Shown here: piece after piece, positions 11,835 through 24,214 of the stretch
How positions within the stretch are numbered: position 1 is the stretch's first letter
Layout of the letters: each line of letters opens with the position of its first letter
NCBI GenBank assembly: GCA_023105745.1
Contig: JALGQZ010000001.1
Span: 66,110,937 to 66,174,936 of the forward strand
DNA: 64,000 nt
Direction of reading: 5' to 3'
DNA from: Austropuccinia psidii
Lineage: Eukaryota; Basidiomycota; Pucciniomycetes; Pucciniales; Sphaerophragmiaceae
Translations under genes and position numbers: made by a program
The notes under the pieces: generated by a model
What the model was told of the DNA's origin: nothing
Databases searched by the model: none
Seen by the model: the letters and a program-made list of their open reading frames with translations, nothing else

Positions 11835-12150
11835 TTTTCATGGTGATTTATGGCATTGAAAGTGCCATCAGTGCCATCAATGGCTCTAAATGCGCCATGA
11901 ATGCCCTTGAAAGGGAATAAATGGCATAAAAAGTGCCATGAATGGGATCAAAAATTCCATAAATTCCATTAAAAGTGAAATAAATGGAATCTACAGTGCC
12001 ACAGAGTGAATCAATAATGGGATAGAAATTCCATAAATAACATCATAACTGCCACAATAGGAATTAACAATGCCAAAAATGAAAAAAAGTTCCATAAATG
12101 GAATGTAAAATGCCATAAATGGCATAAACCATTACATACATGCCATGAAT
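11835..12150. repeat. Short-unit array of CCAT/ATGG words
   Basis: Over about 315 bp the words GCCAT, CCATAAAT and AATGG(C/A) recur every 10 to 14 bases in both orientations, for example GTGCCATCAATGGC and AATGGCATAAA. Because CCAT and ATGG are complementary, the array is quasi-palindromic throughout. No coding frame crosses it. Confidence 0.8.
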
Positions 12151-12478
12151 GTGTTCTTTCCCAATACAGGCTTCTTTAGCTTCATTTTAATTTAAAGACA
12201 CCCCTTATCTGCTTTTACCAAAATTTTTATGTTGATCTACCAATGACCTATATTGATTATTAATCTATTGTTATATTTATTTTATCATATTATTTTTATA
12301 ATATAAATTATATCATTTATTCTTTATGAATGATATAATATATTGTATGCCATAATTATAATAAAATATTATTATTATCATTATTAAATTCTTGTTATTC
12401 ATTATCATTAAGACATTAAAAGTACAATAACTGAAATACTAGTAATTTTCAACTATTTTTTCATATTTAAACCTTAAA
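12151..12478 (+). repeat. Probable 3' end of the R2 5' LTR
   Basis: Very AT-rich sequence ending ACCTTAAA directly before the R2 primer-site-like block, as at the end of the R4 5' LTR. By comparison with the 2.0-kb R1 and R4 LTRs the full LTR may reach back to about 10400, which would place the tandem arrays inside it. That extent is inference, and no TGTGAGCC start was found. Confidence 0.4.
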
Positions 12479-12496
12479 TTTGGGAGCCAGGCCACA
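12479..12496 (+). promoter_or_regulatory. R2 primer-binding-site-like block
   Basis: TTTGGGAGCCAGGCCACA occupies the position of the conserved GGGGCC block found after the other LTRs. It fixes the left internal boundary and the plus orientation of R2. Confidence 0.5.
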
Positions 12497-12900
12497 ATTT
12501 TTACTTAAAGCCCTTTTTGAAAAGATTATAATTGGGCTTATTCAATAATAAATTACTTTTATAAAAATGATTTAGATAATAAATCTATAATTATTCAATT
12601 TGATCACTATTGAGGTATTTGGAAAGTAATTGTGTTATATTTCACTTTGTTTTTCATATCCTTAGACTTGTGAGACCTTTCTTTGAGTGACTCTATTAAT
12701 TAAATAAAATTTTGTAATTTTTCAAATAAAGAATTAGAATTAAAAATTACAAATAAAATAAATAAAAAAATAAATTTTCTTTCTTTTTCTCATTTAATTT
12801 CTCTTATAAAATGTCAAAAGAAATTTTGATATGGAAATTGCCACATTGTTACAAAAATATACTTTTTATTAAAAGACTTATATTGATTTTTCTGTTTTAG

Positions 12901-14578
12901 TGCTTGAAAACAATCCAAAAGAGAACAATAGGTCTAAGGTTGAAAAATTAGTGTAAAAAACTTGTGAAAGATTTCAAACACCAGTACCAATTACAAACAG
13001 AAAATCCAAGGAATTGGTTTTCCCAGCACCCACTATTCAGGACTGTGCAGGGTTCACCTGTCTTAAGCTTCATAAAACAAATTTCATTATTCTTCATTCT
13101 TTACAAAAGGGAAAAGAAAGAGAAACTTCCCCAGTGCAACAGAATTTACACAAGGAAGTGCACCCTCCCAAAGGAAAGGCATTGAGATGCCTATTATTCC
13201 TGAACCAAAATTGGAACTAATTATTAATCCCTCAAATATGAATGAAACAAATTCAGAAGGCTTTAATACAGATATAATTGAGGAAATACAAACAATATTA
13301 CACAGTGTACAAAGAAAAGGATTGGGAAATGTTGCCCCCAAATACACCAAAGAGTTATGAGCTCTTTGTGCATCCTAAGGAAATTCCTTCAGGAGGAGGA
13401 AAAAGTGAGATACTTAAACAGATGGAATCCACTATCATCCAAATTGCATATCAAGGGAAGAAGAACAAGAAAAGGAGCTGGAAGAAATCATACTCCTCCA
13501 ACTACAAGATCCCAAGAATACAAAAAGATGGCATGGAAAATGTTTTAGACATCTCCAAAGCCTTGATAGAATTAAAAAACAAAAAAGAACAAAGAATGAG
13601 ACAGCCATCTTTCCCAAAGGAGCAACTTTTTCTTCTTATGTTGCAAATACTTGAACAGAAATTGAAAATTGAATCTTACCTGTAAATGACACTAAAGGTA
13701 TCTGATTATCACCAAAATAAATAAGAAAAAGTATATCAAACATATCCACTTGTTGTACAAAATACAAAATATTTTGCTGAAAATAACAAACCACAGACTT
13801 TAAATGCTAATACTCAAAAATTGGAACAAGGACAGAAAGAGCTATCTGAACATATAAAAGAAATTTAAGAAAAACCTCTTGCAATCGCTTATTAGCAGTG
13901 TATTCATAATTTAACAGTAAAACTCAATAAATTATTTATATCTGTTGAAAAGTTTTAATAAAAGACTTCCTCACACCAAAAAATACTTTTGGACCATGTA
14001 GGAAAATTGATGCAGTAAGAATGAATCTTAAAGATGACATTTGAAATGAAATCAGACTAATTACTGAGGAAATGGAAAATGGAAATGAGGCTAACTTAAA
14101 TATGCCAAAGTTAACAACTCCATTTTCCATATGAGAATTCCTTCTGAACAAAAATTAGAAAAAAAAGCATTTTGTGGAAGAATCAAGCAAAAATGACAAT
14201 AATAAGCTTCTAATGAAAGAAGAACCTCAAATAAATGAATTGCCAAAGCTCACAGGAGAAGGGAATTATAATAATATGTAATTTGCTAAAACAAGTGACT
14301 TGCTGCAGGAAGATTATTGAATACCAGATTACTCAGTAGCTGAAATATTACACTCATTATTTGAGAAAGGTGCAAATAAATGTTACTATGGCATAAGACA
14401 GGAAAATGGAATGAACACCTGGCTTGGTGGAAAAAAGAAATTTTCACCAAGTGGGAAAATGATTCTTGGAAATATAAAATGAAGAATAAATTCAAAAATT
14501 CATTCTGCGATCCACATAAGGACAATTCCCTGACTTGGCTCCTAAAACAAGGTGAAAGGCTGCCTGCCCTATATCAAG
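12901..14578 (+). pseudogene. R2 Gag, N-terminal two thirds
   Basis: Decayed Gag beginning after a T-rich tract and acceptor-like TTTTAG|TGCTTG (12895-12906). Conserved pieces in several frames include a KGLGNV-like segment near 13320, and GEGNYNNM followed by EDY and IPDYSV at about 14255-14330. These align with SGEGEYDHMEFIRG and LPDRFV in R3 Gag, the conserved capsid-like block. Downstream CLPYIK-type sequence corresponds to the ALYPDM region of R3. Stops and frameshifts are frequent. The gene stops exactly where the R3 LTR begins; the rest of Gag with its zinc knuckle is deleted. Confidence 0.7.
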
Positions 14579-16365
14579 TGTGAGCCTTAGAGGTATTTCC
14601 ATATACCCAAAAGACCACAAATAACAAAATAAGATATAAATATAAATAAAAAAAATTGATTTACATTATCAAAAGAAAAAATTAAACTATATATACAAAT
14701 TTATATACAAAAATGAAAATTTAATTATAATTTAAAATAAAAATTACATTAAACTTTAAAAATTGTGAAATTGCATTTTTAATTGAAAGAATTAAGTAAA
14801 AATGAATTTTTAATAAAATTAATTAAATTAAAATATTTTTGGTAAAAAGTTACATAAAATATATTATAGCTTTTTATCCAATAAATAAACTTAAGAAAAT
14901 TACTTTACCATTGTAATCCTCATAAAAAATAAGGTGGGTCACCTCTGGGTAAAGTTTCTGTAACTCAACTCTAAATAGGCTTAAGTTAAGTTTTTAGTTT
15001 TTTTTGTACAAAAGTTGAAAATCCCCAAAACATTAATTTAATTGACACCACGTGTGGTGTTAACCATCAATTTTTGTGTTAAAATTGCGGTGTTGTGTGT
15101 AGTTTAGAAGTTATGACAAATTGAAGTATTTTCAATTGAAATGTCAAAATTTGTGTGTGTATTATATAAGTGAGCTTCAATTTACATATGAGGTATCAAT
15201 TATTACAGTTGTGTACTGTAAACCTCTACTGAATTATATTACATGATGAGGAATTAAAGAAAAAATAAATTGGAAAGATTGATTCTGGGGGGAAAAGGTA
15301 CTCTAGCTCCAAGGGGGAGCCAGACTCCCAAAATCCTTTCTGAAAGGCATGGGATGTCAAAATCCATGCAAAGGTTAATAACTTTTGGCCTGGAATTGAG
15401 CCACAGGGTCTGTGACTCAATTGATGATGAGGTTTTGATACCAACCAGGGCAGGTTTAACTGTTGCCAAGAGGGTACAACTACCCTTAAGTTAAAGCAAT
15501 CTCAGTAAAAACAGTTTTTCATGGTTTCTACATCTCTTACACACATTCTGAAGCGTTTTTCAGGCTATAGACCAGGTATTACTATAGTAATGGATGATTT
15601 AAGGGTCTAAAGTGGCTAAAACCAGCCCTTCTTTGGTCTAAACCAGGGCTCAATGATTCCATAATTGGCTTTGATGTTTTCAGAGTGTTTTCCACGACTG
15701 AAAAGAGTAAGTTTCACTTTTTAAGTAAGAAAATTGATGGCTATAAAAGAATGTCTTCTTTGCCCCACTTTTCTCTTCATGTTAGAATCTTTTCCTTTTA
15801 TAATTAGTTTAAACACTGTTAATCCAATCAATAAAAGAGTCCAACCACCCTTTTTATATAATTTTCAACCTTTTAACCACGTGAAAAACTCACTATACTC
15901 ATTGTTTGTAACTCCTATAATCATTTTTACCCCTTGAACCACCCCTTAAGTGAATTAATGCATCTTTCATCACTTTTAACTTTGTCACTTTGTTTCCAAA
16001 TTCACTCTGGTAACTTTTGGGCATTTTTTCTCTTTAAATACCTTTTTAAAGACTTTGTTCTTTAATTAATTGCTTGCTGTTCTTTGCCCGATTAATTCCA
16101 ATTGAAATTGCTCTTGAAGAAATTTCTTTTGTAGGCTTAAATATCTCTTGTAGAGTATTTTTGGATAAATTTTTATTGTTGGTAAAACAATAAATATTTA
16201 TAATATTATTGTTTCATAATTGTAAAGTTAAGAACCATAAAATTGGTGTTTTTCCTTGTAAAAATACTATTTCGTACCATTTTTTAATGATTTTTACCTT
16301 ATAAAAATCTTGAGGACAGGAAAAGTACTTGATTTTTTAATCAAAGTTTCATATCCACACCTCCA
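14579..16365 (+). repeat. R3 5' LTR
   Basis: 1787 bp, starting TGTGAGCCTTAGAGGTA and ending CACACCTCCA. Homologous over its length to solo LTRs S1 and S4 and to the truncated LTR at 24215. It contains a palindrome around CACGTGTG (15046-15059) and a TATA box. Confidence 0.92.
15742..15749 (+). promoter_or_regulatory. TATA box in the R3 LTR
   Basis: TATAAAAG preceded by GGC and followed by AATGTCTTCT. The same octamer in the same context is kept in S1 (4003-4010) and in S4 (32802-32809, minus strand). This supports a core promoter about two thirds into the LTR. The start site was not determined. Confidence 0.5.
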
Positions 16366-16386
16366 TTTCGGGGCCCAGCTGTGATA
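16366..16386 (+). promoter_or_regulatory. R3 primer-binding-site-like block
   Basis: TTTCGGGGCCCAGCTGTGATA lies directly after the LTR end. It matches the R6 block (TTTTGGGGGCCTGGCTGTG, minus strand) at most positions, although R3 and R6 LTRs are otherwise unrelated. Confidence 0.55.
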
Positions 16387-16590
16387 TTTTACCTGTGACA
16401 TAATTTTTTACTCTTTTTAACTCTTTTTTCTTGTATTGAAGAATTTGAAAACATATAAAAAATACTTATAATTTATAAAAATCTATAGAAAATAATCTTT
16501 TTTTTATATTTTAATTGAGGCTTTATATTTTCATTTCTCTCTTGAAAAAATATTTTTTACTTAATCAATTGGCTTTTTCATTAATTTTAG

Positions 16591-19006
16591 TGTCTGACAA
16601 TGTGGTAAGACAAGACAATATTGAAACAGCCTTAACAGTAACAAGCATTATTCCTGAAAGAACTGTGAATTCTGACCATAATATTACAGTTATTATAACT
16701 CAAAATAGTCAACCAGAACAAATTTCTTCTGAAATAATTAGCTTGGATATAAGAAATACCCTTCAGAAGGCTAAGAATTTGGAAAATAGTAGATTTTTTG
16801 ATGTAAAAGTACTATTTCAAGCTTTTAATCATAGAATATACCTTCAACCAGATCAGAAGCCAGCTATAACCCCTCAATCAGCTCCCAAAAAGGTCATAGA
16901 CATGATTATGGCAGAAGCCATTCAGTTACAGAAGGACAAGGGTCAGTTGATGACCTCCAAGTTAACTAATTATGTCATTCTGAAGCTGATGATACTTTTT
17001 TACTGTCAAAACACAGCTGACACCGCCATAATAAGCCTCAGTGGAAATTTATGAAGCAAGCCAGAAGGATTACAACAATGCATTGCAGCACAAAGAGTAC
17101 CAGATCCTTGCAAATATGTGGAAAAACTTCATGAATTATTACCTGACTGTGAGAAAATTCCTGGCCAATCTCAACACTTGCAAGTTACTCAATGGATGGC
17201 ATCCATTGATGGAAAAGAAGAACATGATGCTTTTAACAGCACAATGTAGGAGAAAAAACCCCCCACTACCAAAGCAAGTGCCATAAATAGCCCCAGTAGC
17301 CAGTAGCAGACATTACAATGTAAAAAAGCAGCCACAAGCTCAGAACATAGGCAAAGGCAAGGCACCAGGCACAAAAACTTACAGCTAGGGTTACAGGATC
17401 CCAAAGATTCAGCAGTATGCTATAGAGAATGTATTTCAGATGGACAGAACAATGATGGAATTACAGAAAAAGGAGGAAGCCAGATTAAAATATCAGAAAT
17501 TATTTCTGATATCTTTAATTCTATCCCAGAGCTGTATGAAGCTACAAATGACCTAAAAACCCATTTTTCTGATAAATATTTATCCATTTGTAAAAGTCTT
17601 GAAAAAAAAGTCCAAGTCTGAGCCAAATAAATGAAACACTTATGTGTTTTGAGAAAGTTTTAAGACCAATTAAAGCTTCTAATAATGATAATTCTTTTGG
17701 CAATAAGATAAACAAGAAATCTGCCATTATTAAAGAATTAACAGAAAAATATTCTAAATTCAATATTGATGACATAATTGAAAAAAGAATAAAACAAGCC
17801 ATAAGTACTATCAAAGAGGAGAATAAAAGTGTTCTTAAGAATATCTCAAAATAATTTACTGAAGTAAAGACATATACAATTTCCTTGATAAAGTGTTTTG
17901 ACACCTTACAAGAGGAAATATCAAAATTAACAATGAATTTGTATCAGATCACCTCTGATAATACTAGAAAAACAGAACTATGGCAAGAATTAACACAAAC
18001 AGAAGATAATCATAAAACTAATGTAATAAATTCAATAAAAAGTTTACAACATGAATTTAGAAATTCCCAAAGGTGTAACAATAGTGAAATGAATGATATT
18101 GAACAATTACTTCACACCTTACCAAGAATGTCTACACCTTTGAGTCAGAATGAGGGCACAAGAATTCCAAATACACAAGTTTTTGAGGTTGAAAACTCAC
18201 AGCTAAAAAATGTGTTTTACACTTCTTTTCCTAAATTGGAAACATCAATGGGCCAAGCACTCCTGAAGGAAGTACCAAAGACTCAAGAATGGCCTCACTT
18301 CAGTGGTGAAGGAGAATATGACCATATGGAATTCATCAGAGGTATTGAAATGATTAAAGAAGATTATGAATTACCAGACAGATTCGTAACAGCAAGATTT
18401 AACACCTTGTTTACCAGATCAGCTCACAGATGGTATATCAAATTAAGACAGGCACATGAACACCAAAGTTGGACTTGGTGGAAAACTCAAATTATCAACA
18501 AAAGGGCCAATGATGCTTGGAGGCTTAAAGGGTAAACAGCCTTTGAATATTCCAAATTTAATGCTGATAAAGACAAATCTTCACCATGGTTTTGCCAACA
18601 AAAAGACATATTAACAGCATTGTATCCTGACATGTCAGAATTTATGATCCACAGAAAGATTCTGAGACAATATGGAGGTGACTTAGAGCATGCTGTCAAA
18701 AGCAGGACTACTGAACAATCTTCAGCAGAAGATATTATGAATATTTCAGAAGAAGTAGCCACCAGAACCAGAATTGCTTCTAATAGGATGAATCTCAAAA
18801 CAAGATTCAATACACCTTGGAAAGATTCTGTGGACAAAAATTCCAAAGAAAATTCTAATAATGTTAATTATAAATCTGCAGATATAATTAGAGAGTGCCA
18901 TATTTGCCAAAGCACCACCCATGTACCCAATAAATGTTCAAAGAGGGGAAAAATCAATGAAATGATATTGAAAAACAACCTGATGTTGAAAAGGAGGATA
19001 ATATAA
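16591..19006 (+). pseudogene. R3 Gag polyprotein
   Basis: Nucleocapsid and capsid region of R3. It begins after an acceptor-like TTTTAG at 16585-16590; upstream hydrophobic codons in the same frame look like intron. N-terminal part 16591-17051, then a frame change and a second part with the words VEKLHELLPDCEK and TQWMASIDG (17100-17245). A coiled-coil-like Lys/Glu/Ile-rich segment covers 17642-18050. The capsid-like block SGEGEYDHMEFIRG to WTWWKTQIINK covers 18300-18505. A CCHC zinc knuckle, CHICQSTTHVPNKC, lies at 18897-18938. In-frame stops at 17247 (TAG), 18533 (TAA) and elsewhere, plus frameshifts, make it non-functional. Confidence 0.85.
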
Positions 19007-19089
19007 CTGAAGAAAATTCAGATGATAAGTAATCAATATTCTCTGAATATTCAAAAGATATAGAAAATATCAATGCCACCTTTGAAATC

Positions 19090-19650
19090 ATGGAATCTTG
19101 TTCCCACTTGCCACAATTAAGCAATGGTCAGATTTATTTGTCAAAAATTAAAGATAAACAACTTATGAAAACTAAACCAAACAGGGGAAAGGTTTATAAA
19201 GCTGGTAACTACTGTATAGCAGAAGTGGTAATTGACAACAAACCCACTAAACCTTTACTTTACCCAGGATCCTTCGGCTCTTGTATTGGAAAATCATTTC
19301 TTAAGACTTGTGTACCAAAGTTCGAAGATCAATTGTTAACAATTGATGGCATAAAAATAAATAGTGCAAGTAATCCAATGAAAGAATTGGGAATATGTGA
19401 GACCAGTGGCATATTTCCACATATTGATGGAGATTTAAGAGTCACTGTTGAATTTGCTCTTATGTAAAATTTCTTTAATAATCATTTTATATTAGGAAAT
19501 GACTAATTGATCATGTATGAAATAGACTTACAGAACAACAAAGACAGATAATTTACTATTCAAGACAATAAGAGTCAGAAATATGCCTTTTTACCATTAA
19601 AAAGACAAATTACAGTAAGTAAAGTAGAACCACTCAACTTAGAGCTGGAA
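19090..19650 (+). pseudogene. R3 aspartic protease domain
   Basis: Retropepsin-like region linking Gag and RT. The active-site strand reads PLLYPGSFGSCIG, where the family has an Asp-Pro-Gly or Asp-Ser/Thr-Gly motif. The catalytic Asp is therefore Tyr (TAC at 19261-19263), which would abolish cleavage. The flap and second half (IDGIKINSAS, then FPHIDGDLRVTVEF) are recognisable. A stop at 19465-19467 follows VEFALM, where a Glu codon is expected. The next segment up to about 19650 resumes in the same general region with K/Q-rich residues leading into RT. Confidence 0.75.
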
Positions 19651-19668
19651 AGAATCAAATCTAGACAG

Positions 19669-20781
19669 TTGATGGAAGCTGCAATAAGTCTTCATCTGAC
19701 TGATAATCAGGAAAATGAGCTTTCTGCCCTTTTATATGGCCACAGAGAAGCATTTGTATCAGAAAAAGAACCTTTGGGGGAGATTATTGGTCATGAAGCT
19801 GACATCATCCTTCATATTGAGAGAACTTATCCACCACTCTCAAGAAGACCTGCATATCCAGAAAGTCCTAAGTCAAGAGAAGCTCTGGGAATTCATATTA
19901 AAGAGCTTCTAGCCCTTGGTGTAACAGAACAGTTTGTCCATATGGAGGAATTAGAAATTACTACACCAGTCATAGTGGCATGGAATAATGGAAAATCTAG
20001 AGTGGTGGGGGAATTTAGAGCTCTGAACACTTACACTGTTCCAGACAGGTACCCAATACCAAAAATCAAAATTGACCTTGCCCAGATATCTCAAGGAGTG
20101 TATATAAACACTACGGATGCCCTTAAGGGATTTCACCAGAATGTAGTGACACCAAGGGCAAGAAAATACTTGAGAATTATTGTTCATTGTAGAGTATATG
20201 AATATTTGAGGATGCCTTTTGGTATCAAGAATGCACCTTCAGACTTCCAAAGAATGATAAATAAAATCTTCCCTGAAGAGCTTTCAGAAGGATTGTTAAT
20301 CATTTACATTGATGATATTATTGTCTGTTCCAGAACTTGGGAAGAACATATGTACAGATTATCCAGAGTTTTGACAAAAATCCAATCTATCAACATAAAA
20401 ATTTCTTCGAAGAAATGCCATTTTTGATTTAAAGAACTTGAAGCACTGGAACATGTAGTATCTGGTTTATCCCTTAGAATTGACAAAAACAAGGTTGCAG
20501 AAGTATTTCTGAGACCCATGCCTCAGCAAAAGAAAGAAATTCAGTCATTTTTGGGGCTTCCAGGATATTACAGGAAACATATGAAAGATTTTGCATCCAT
20601 AGAAAGACCTCTTTATAAATTATCTGACAAAGACACAGTATTTGAAATGACTGTTGACAGAGTCAAAGCCTTTCAATCTTTGAGACAAGCCTTGCCACTG
20701 CTCCACTCTTACTGATTCCAGACTTAAAGCTGCCTTTTAAGATTTATATTGATGTACCAGGGGATGGGCTTGGTGCTGCAC
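19669..20781 (+). pseudogene. R3 reverse transcriptase and start of RNase H
   Basis: Well-preserved RT: the EPLG and DIILHIERTYPPL lead-in, GKSRVVGEFRALNTYTVPDRYP (fingers), TDALKGFHQ (first catalytic Asp), LRMPFGIKNAPSDFQRM (motif B) and IYIDDIIV (catalytic YIDD at 20305-20316, intact). A TGA at 20425-20427 breaks the palm-to-connection join after KKCHF, replacing a Gly. The connection continues in the same frame through EIQSFLGLPGYYRKH. After a frameshift near 20700 the RNase H start (KIYIDVPGDGLGAAL) runs up to 20781, where S2 is inserted. Catalytic motifs are intact, but the protein cannot be made. Confidence 0.88.
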
Positions 20782-22218
20782 TGTCAGGTTGAGTCTATAT
20801 TGAGGTAGTAATAAAGGTATTTACAACTAGAATTATGACTGTGACACGTAGAAAGTTGATTTAAAATAAGGTTTTAAGATTTAAAAGATGATTTATATTG
20901 TAATTGAAGGGTTCTACTATTGATTAATAGTGGTGGTGAGCGCTATTGAGAACCCAGGGTGCAATCTTACCAGTTGGTTTACTATAATAAGAGTTACAAT
21001 AATTAAAAATATAATTATAGCTGTTTATTACCCAAGAGTAAAACTGTTTTTGACAGTTTACTACGTAGGGTATTCAAGAGCAGGATGAGGAAAGGTTTTG
21101 GCTGTGAAAAGCCCTCCTTTTATCCTGAAATTGAGGTGGAAAGGCTGCTAGACCTTTCCAAGTAGAGGAAGTGAAGATTTTTCACTCTCTATGACAGGCT
21201 TGTGGTTTGCAAACAGCCTGTATACTCTGTATTGGGCTCAGATGTGGTTTTGAAACCACATCTGGGCAGTTTTCACCAATACAGGGTGAAAATTTTCATC
21301 TGGGGACCTCACAGCCTGATTCTGACATGTTTGACGCGTAGAATGCTGTACAGAAACTGTATGGGACCCCAGTATTGACTGACATATGAGGTATTGAAGT
21401 AAAAACATGCTTCTTCGTCTATTTGACACCTCATATTCATGGTTATGGGATATTATCCCATGGTAAGGCTGTATATGACAGCAGGTGGGATTTTGACCTT
21501 AAAGTGGTCATAACTCTGTCAGTTTTTGAGATATCAAGCTCAAAATTGGTTCATTGAATAGCTCTATATGAGCTCTACACAATGGTACCCAACTTGACAT
21601 GGTTATCATTAAATATGGCAAAGTTATCCCATGTACAAGTATTTTTGTACATTGGCGTGGTTTGGGCAAAAGCTGTATTAAGCTTGTTTGGCCAATACCT
21701 TCTGTTGTAGTTGAGCTATGAGGAAATGGATGGCACCATCAGATAGCCCTGATTGTGCTCTTTCCAAAAAGACCCCACTTTAAGTATCTCACACTAAAAC
21801 TGTAAAAGTTAGATGACAGGTGAATGTTTTGTTCACCCTTATTTGGTCTGAATTTGACCATAACTCAAGTAATACTGGTGCTAGCTCAGTTTGGCTAGCA
21901 CCATTAGATAGCCCTGGCTTAGAGCTTCATTTTGAATACCCATTTGATGGGGTTAAGCCTCTTCTTCTAGATTTTAGATGAGAGGTGAAATTTAAGGTTT
22001 ATGCTCAGCAATAACTTTGAGCAGGAATAACTTTGTAGTTTCTTGTCCTATGGTGATGAGACTTATATTTTCAGAAAGAGATGAGTTTCCTCTTTCTTTT
22101 GATACCTTTTGAGCTAATTTGGCTCAGCTCCATGATTTGGTGATATATTGGCTATACCATTGGTTTATGGTATTTTGGCTGTCATGCTTGTGCTCTGGTT
22201 TTGAGTCACAGGCTGACA
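20782..22218 (-). mobile_element. Solo LTR S2 (R6 family) inside R3 RNase H
   Basis: 1437 bp, bounded on the plus strand by TGTCAGGTTGAG and GGCTGACA and flanked by perfect TGCAC duplications (20777-20781 and 22219-22223). It aligns throughout with the R6 LTR at 54553-55987 and has the same minus orientation. Removal of S2 and one TGCAC makes the RNase H region contiguous. Confidence 0.95.
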
Positions 22219-22223
22219 TGCAC

Positions 22224-22744
22224 TTCACCAAGTCCAGATTATCAATGATAAACCTACGGAAGGACCAATATGCTTCATATGCAGGCAAATCAAACCAACT
22301 GAAGCCAGATATGGAGCCAGTAAAATGGAGGGCTTATGCTTTTTCTGGGCCTTGGAAAAGCTAAATTACTTTCTTGAAGGATGTGGTTTTGAAGTAATAA
22401 AAGATTGTACCGCTGTTAAGTCACTTTTAAACGTGAAGACTCCTAACAGGCATATTGTCAGATGGAAAAAATACATACAAGAGTAAAGGGGCAATATGAT
22501 CATTATTCATAAAGATGGGAATATTCATCAAAATGCAGATGGACTGAGCAGATGGCCATTGCCAAAAAATATTGATAATCCTGCTTATGTTCCAGAGGAT
22601 GCTTCCCCACAAATACCCATAGAAGGAGTCAGTGTTACAGAGCTGAACACAACCTTCTTTGAGGAGGTAAGAAACAGTTATACTCAGGATAAAAATTATA
22701 GCATTTTATGCCAATGACCTACTAAGGACTGTAAAGACAATTCT
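22224..22744 (+). pseudogene. R3 RNase H, second part
   Basis: Continuation of RNase H after S2. It has [26 protein letters not shown] (the family word is [10 protein letters not shown], so an Asp-preceding residue is changed), then [19 protein letters not shown], the conserved RNase H C-terminal signature with its His and Asp. A frameshift near 22370 and a TAA near 22483 (after YIQE) interrupt it. A linker follows ([19 protein letters not shown]) and ends in a TGA near 22715. Confidence 0.8.
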
Positions 22745-24190
22745 TTGATACATGCCTTAGATGAGATATGGAGAAAATCATATGATGAAGGAAGATTCCA
22801 CTTACTGGATGGCAAAATTTACCACAGAGCTAAGCATGCATGTGCCATGAAAGTTTGGGACATATACTTAATCAATCTTGTACTTAAGAAATGCCATGAC
22901 AGCCCCTTCTCAGGATATCTGTCTGAGGACAGAAACAGAGAAAAAATAAAAACCTGCATATAGTGGCCAATGTGGCAGAATGATGTTGCAGAGTATTGCA
23001 AAGCCTGTGACAGATGGCAAAAAGAAATCAAATCCACTGGTGAAAGACTTGGAAATATGATCAACATCCAAGAACCCAGCATACCTTGGGAAATTGTCCA
23101 TATGGATTGGGGTACTGGCCTTCCATCATGGGGTGACATGGGTTATAATGCTTGCTTAGTGCTTGTTGACAGATTTAGTAAGGCTCCAATATTTCTACCA
23201 TGTCACAAGGATGATAAATCCATGGATACAGCTCTTCTGATATGGAATAGAGTGATATCATGGACTGGCATATTAACAAACCTCATTAGTGACCAAGATC
23301 CTATATTCACCTAAGCATTATGGACAAATCTTCACCAACTATTTGGGACAAAATTATCCTTCTTGACAGCCTACCACCCACAAACTAATGGTCTTGCTGA
23401 AAGGATGATCCAAGCCTTGGAAGAGATGGTCAGAGGATTCTGTGCATATGGCCTTGAATTCAAAGACTGTGATGGATTTACCCATGATTGGTGTACTCTT
23501 TTACCAGAACTAGAATTGGCATATAAGACATCCATTCATGTCAGTACCAACCAAAATCCTGCTATTTTAGAAAAAGGATAGAATACCAAATTACCTCAAG
23601 ATTTAGTTGAGATACATCATACACCTGCTAGCTGTGAAGGAATGCTAGAAAAAACTAGAAAGCATGCAATAAGGTGCATGGAAGACTCTTTTGCATATGC
23701 TAAGGACAAATGGGACAAGTCACATGTCACTCCAGATTTTAAAGTGGGAGATTTAGTACTTGATTCCACCACTCACTTCAATAACATCAAAGGATGTAAA
23801 AAGCTCAAATACTCCTTTTCAGCACCTTTTGCTATTAAGGCCCACCATGGAGAAAGTGCTGTTAAAGTAGAATTATCTAAAGAACTCAGCAATAAGCACC
23901 CTACATTTCCAGTGAGCTTATTAAAGCCATATAAATCTAGTGATGCTGAAATATTTCCCTTGAGGAATAAAGTTCCCAAGGTTATACCTCCTCTTGAATC
24001 ATCCGGTATTAAAAAGATCTATACAGTTCTCAAAGAAATAAAGTTAAGAACCAATAAATTAAGGGAATAACTTGTAAGATACAGTGACCCAACTTGTGAA
24101 GATGAATGGTTAGCAGAAAAAGACATGCCTGAAGCAACTAAACTTCTCAGAAGATTCAGACACACTAGAAAGAAAAAAATATCAAAGTAA
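22745..24190 (+). pseudogene. R3 integrase and chromodomain-like C-terminus
   Basis: The H2C2 zinc module at 22820-23030 has lost ligands: FSGYLSED has Tyr for the second His, and CDRWQK has Trp for a Cys. The DDE core is readable: Asp in HMDWGTGLP (23104-23106), Asp in LISDQDP (23291-23293) and Glu in NGLAERMIQ (23399-23401), with spacing fitting DD36E. TAA at 23311-23313 and TAG near 23580 interrupt it. The C-terminal strand HPTFPVSLLKPY and a chromodomain-like LVRYSDPTCEDEWLAEKDM close the protein near 24190. Chromodomain elements direct integration to marked chromatin; that is family knowledge. Confidence 0.85.
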
Positions 24191-24202
24191 TATTCTTTTT
24201 TT

Positions 24203-24214
24203 AGGGGGAGGGAA
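24203..24214 (+). promoter_or_regulatory. R3 polypurine tract
   Basis: AGGGGGAGGGAA abuts the TGTGAGCC start of the 3' LTR and is the expected plus-strand primer. It is one of two clear polypurine tracts in the window. Confidence 0.85.
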
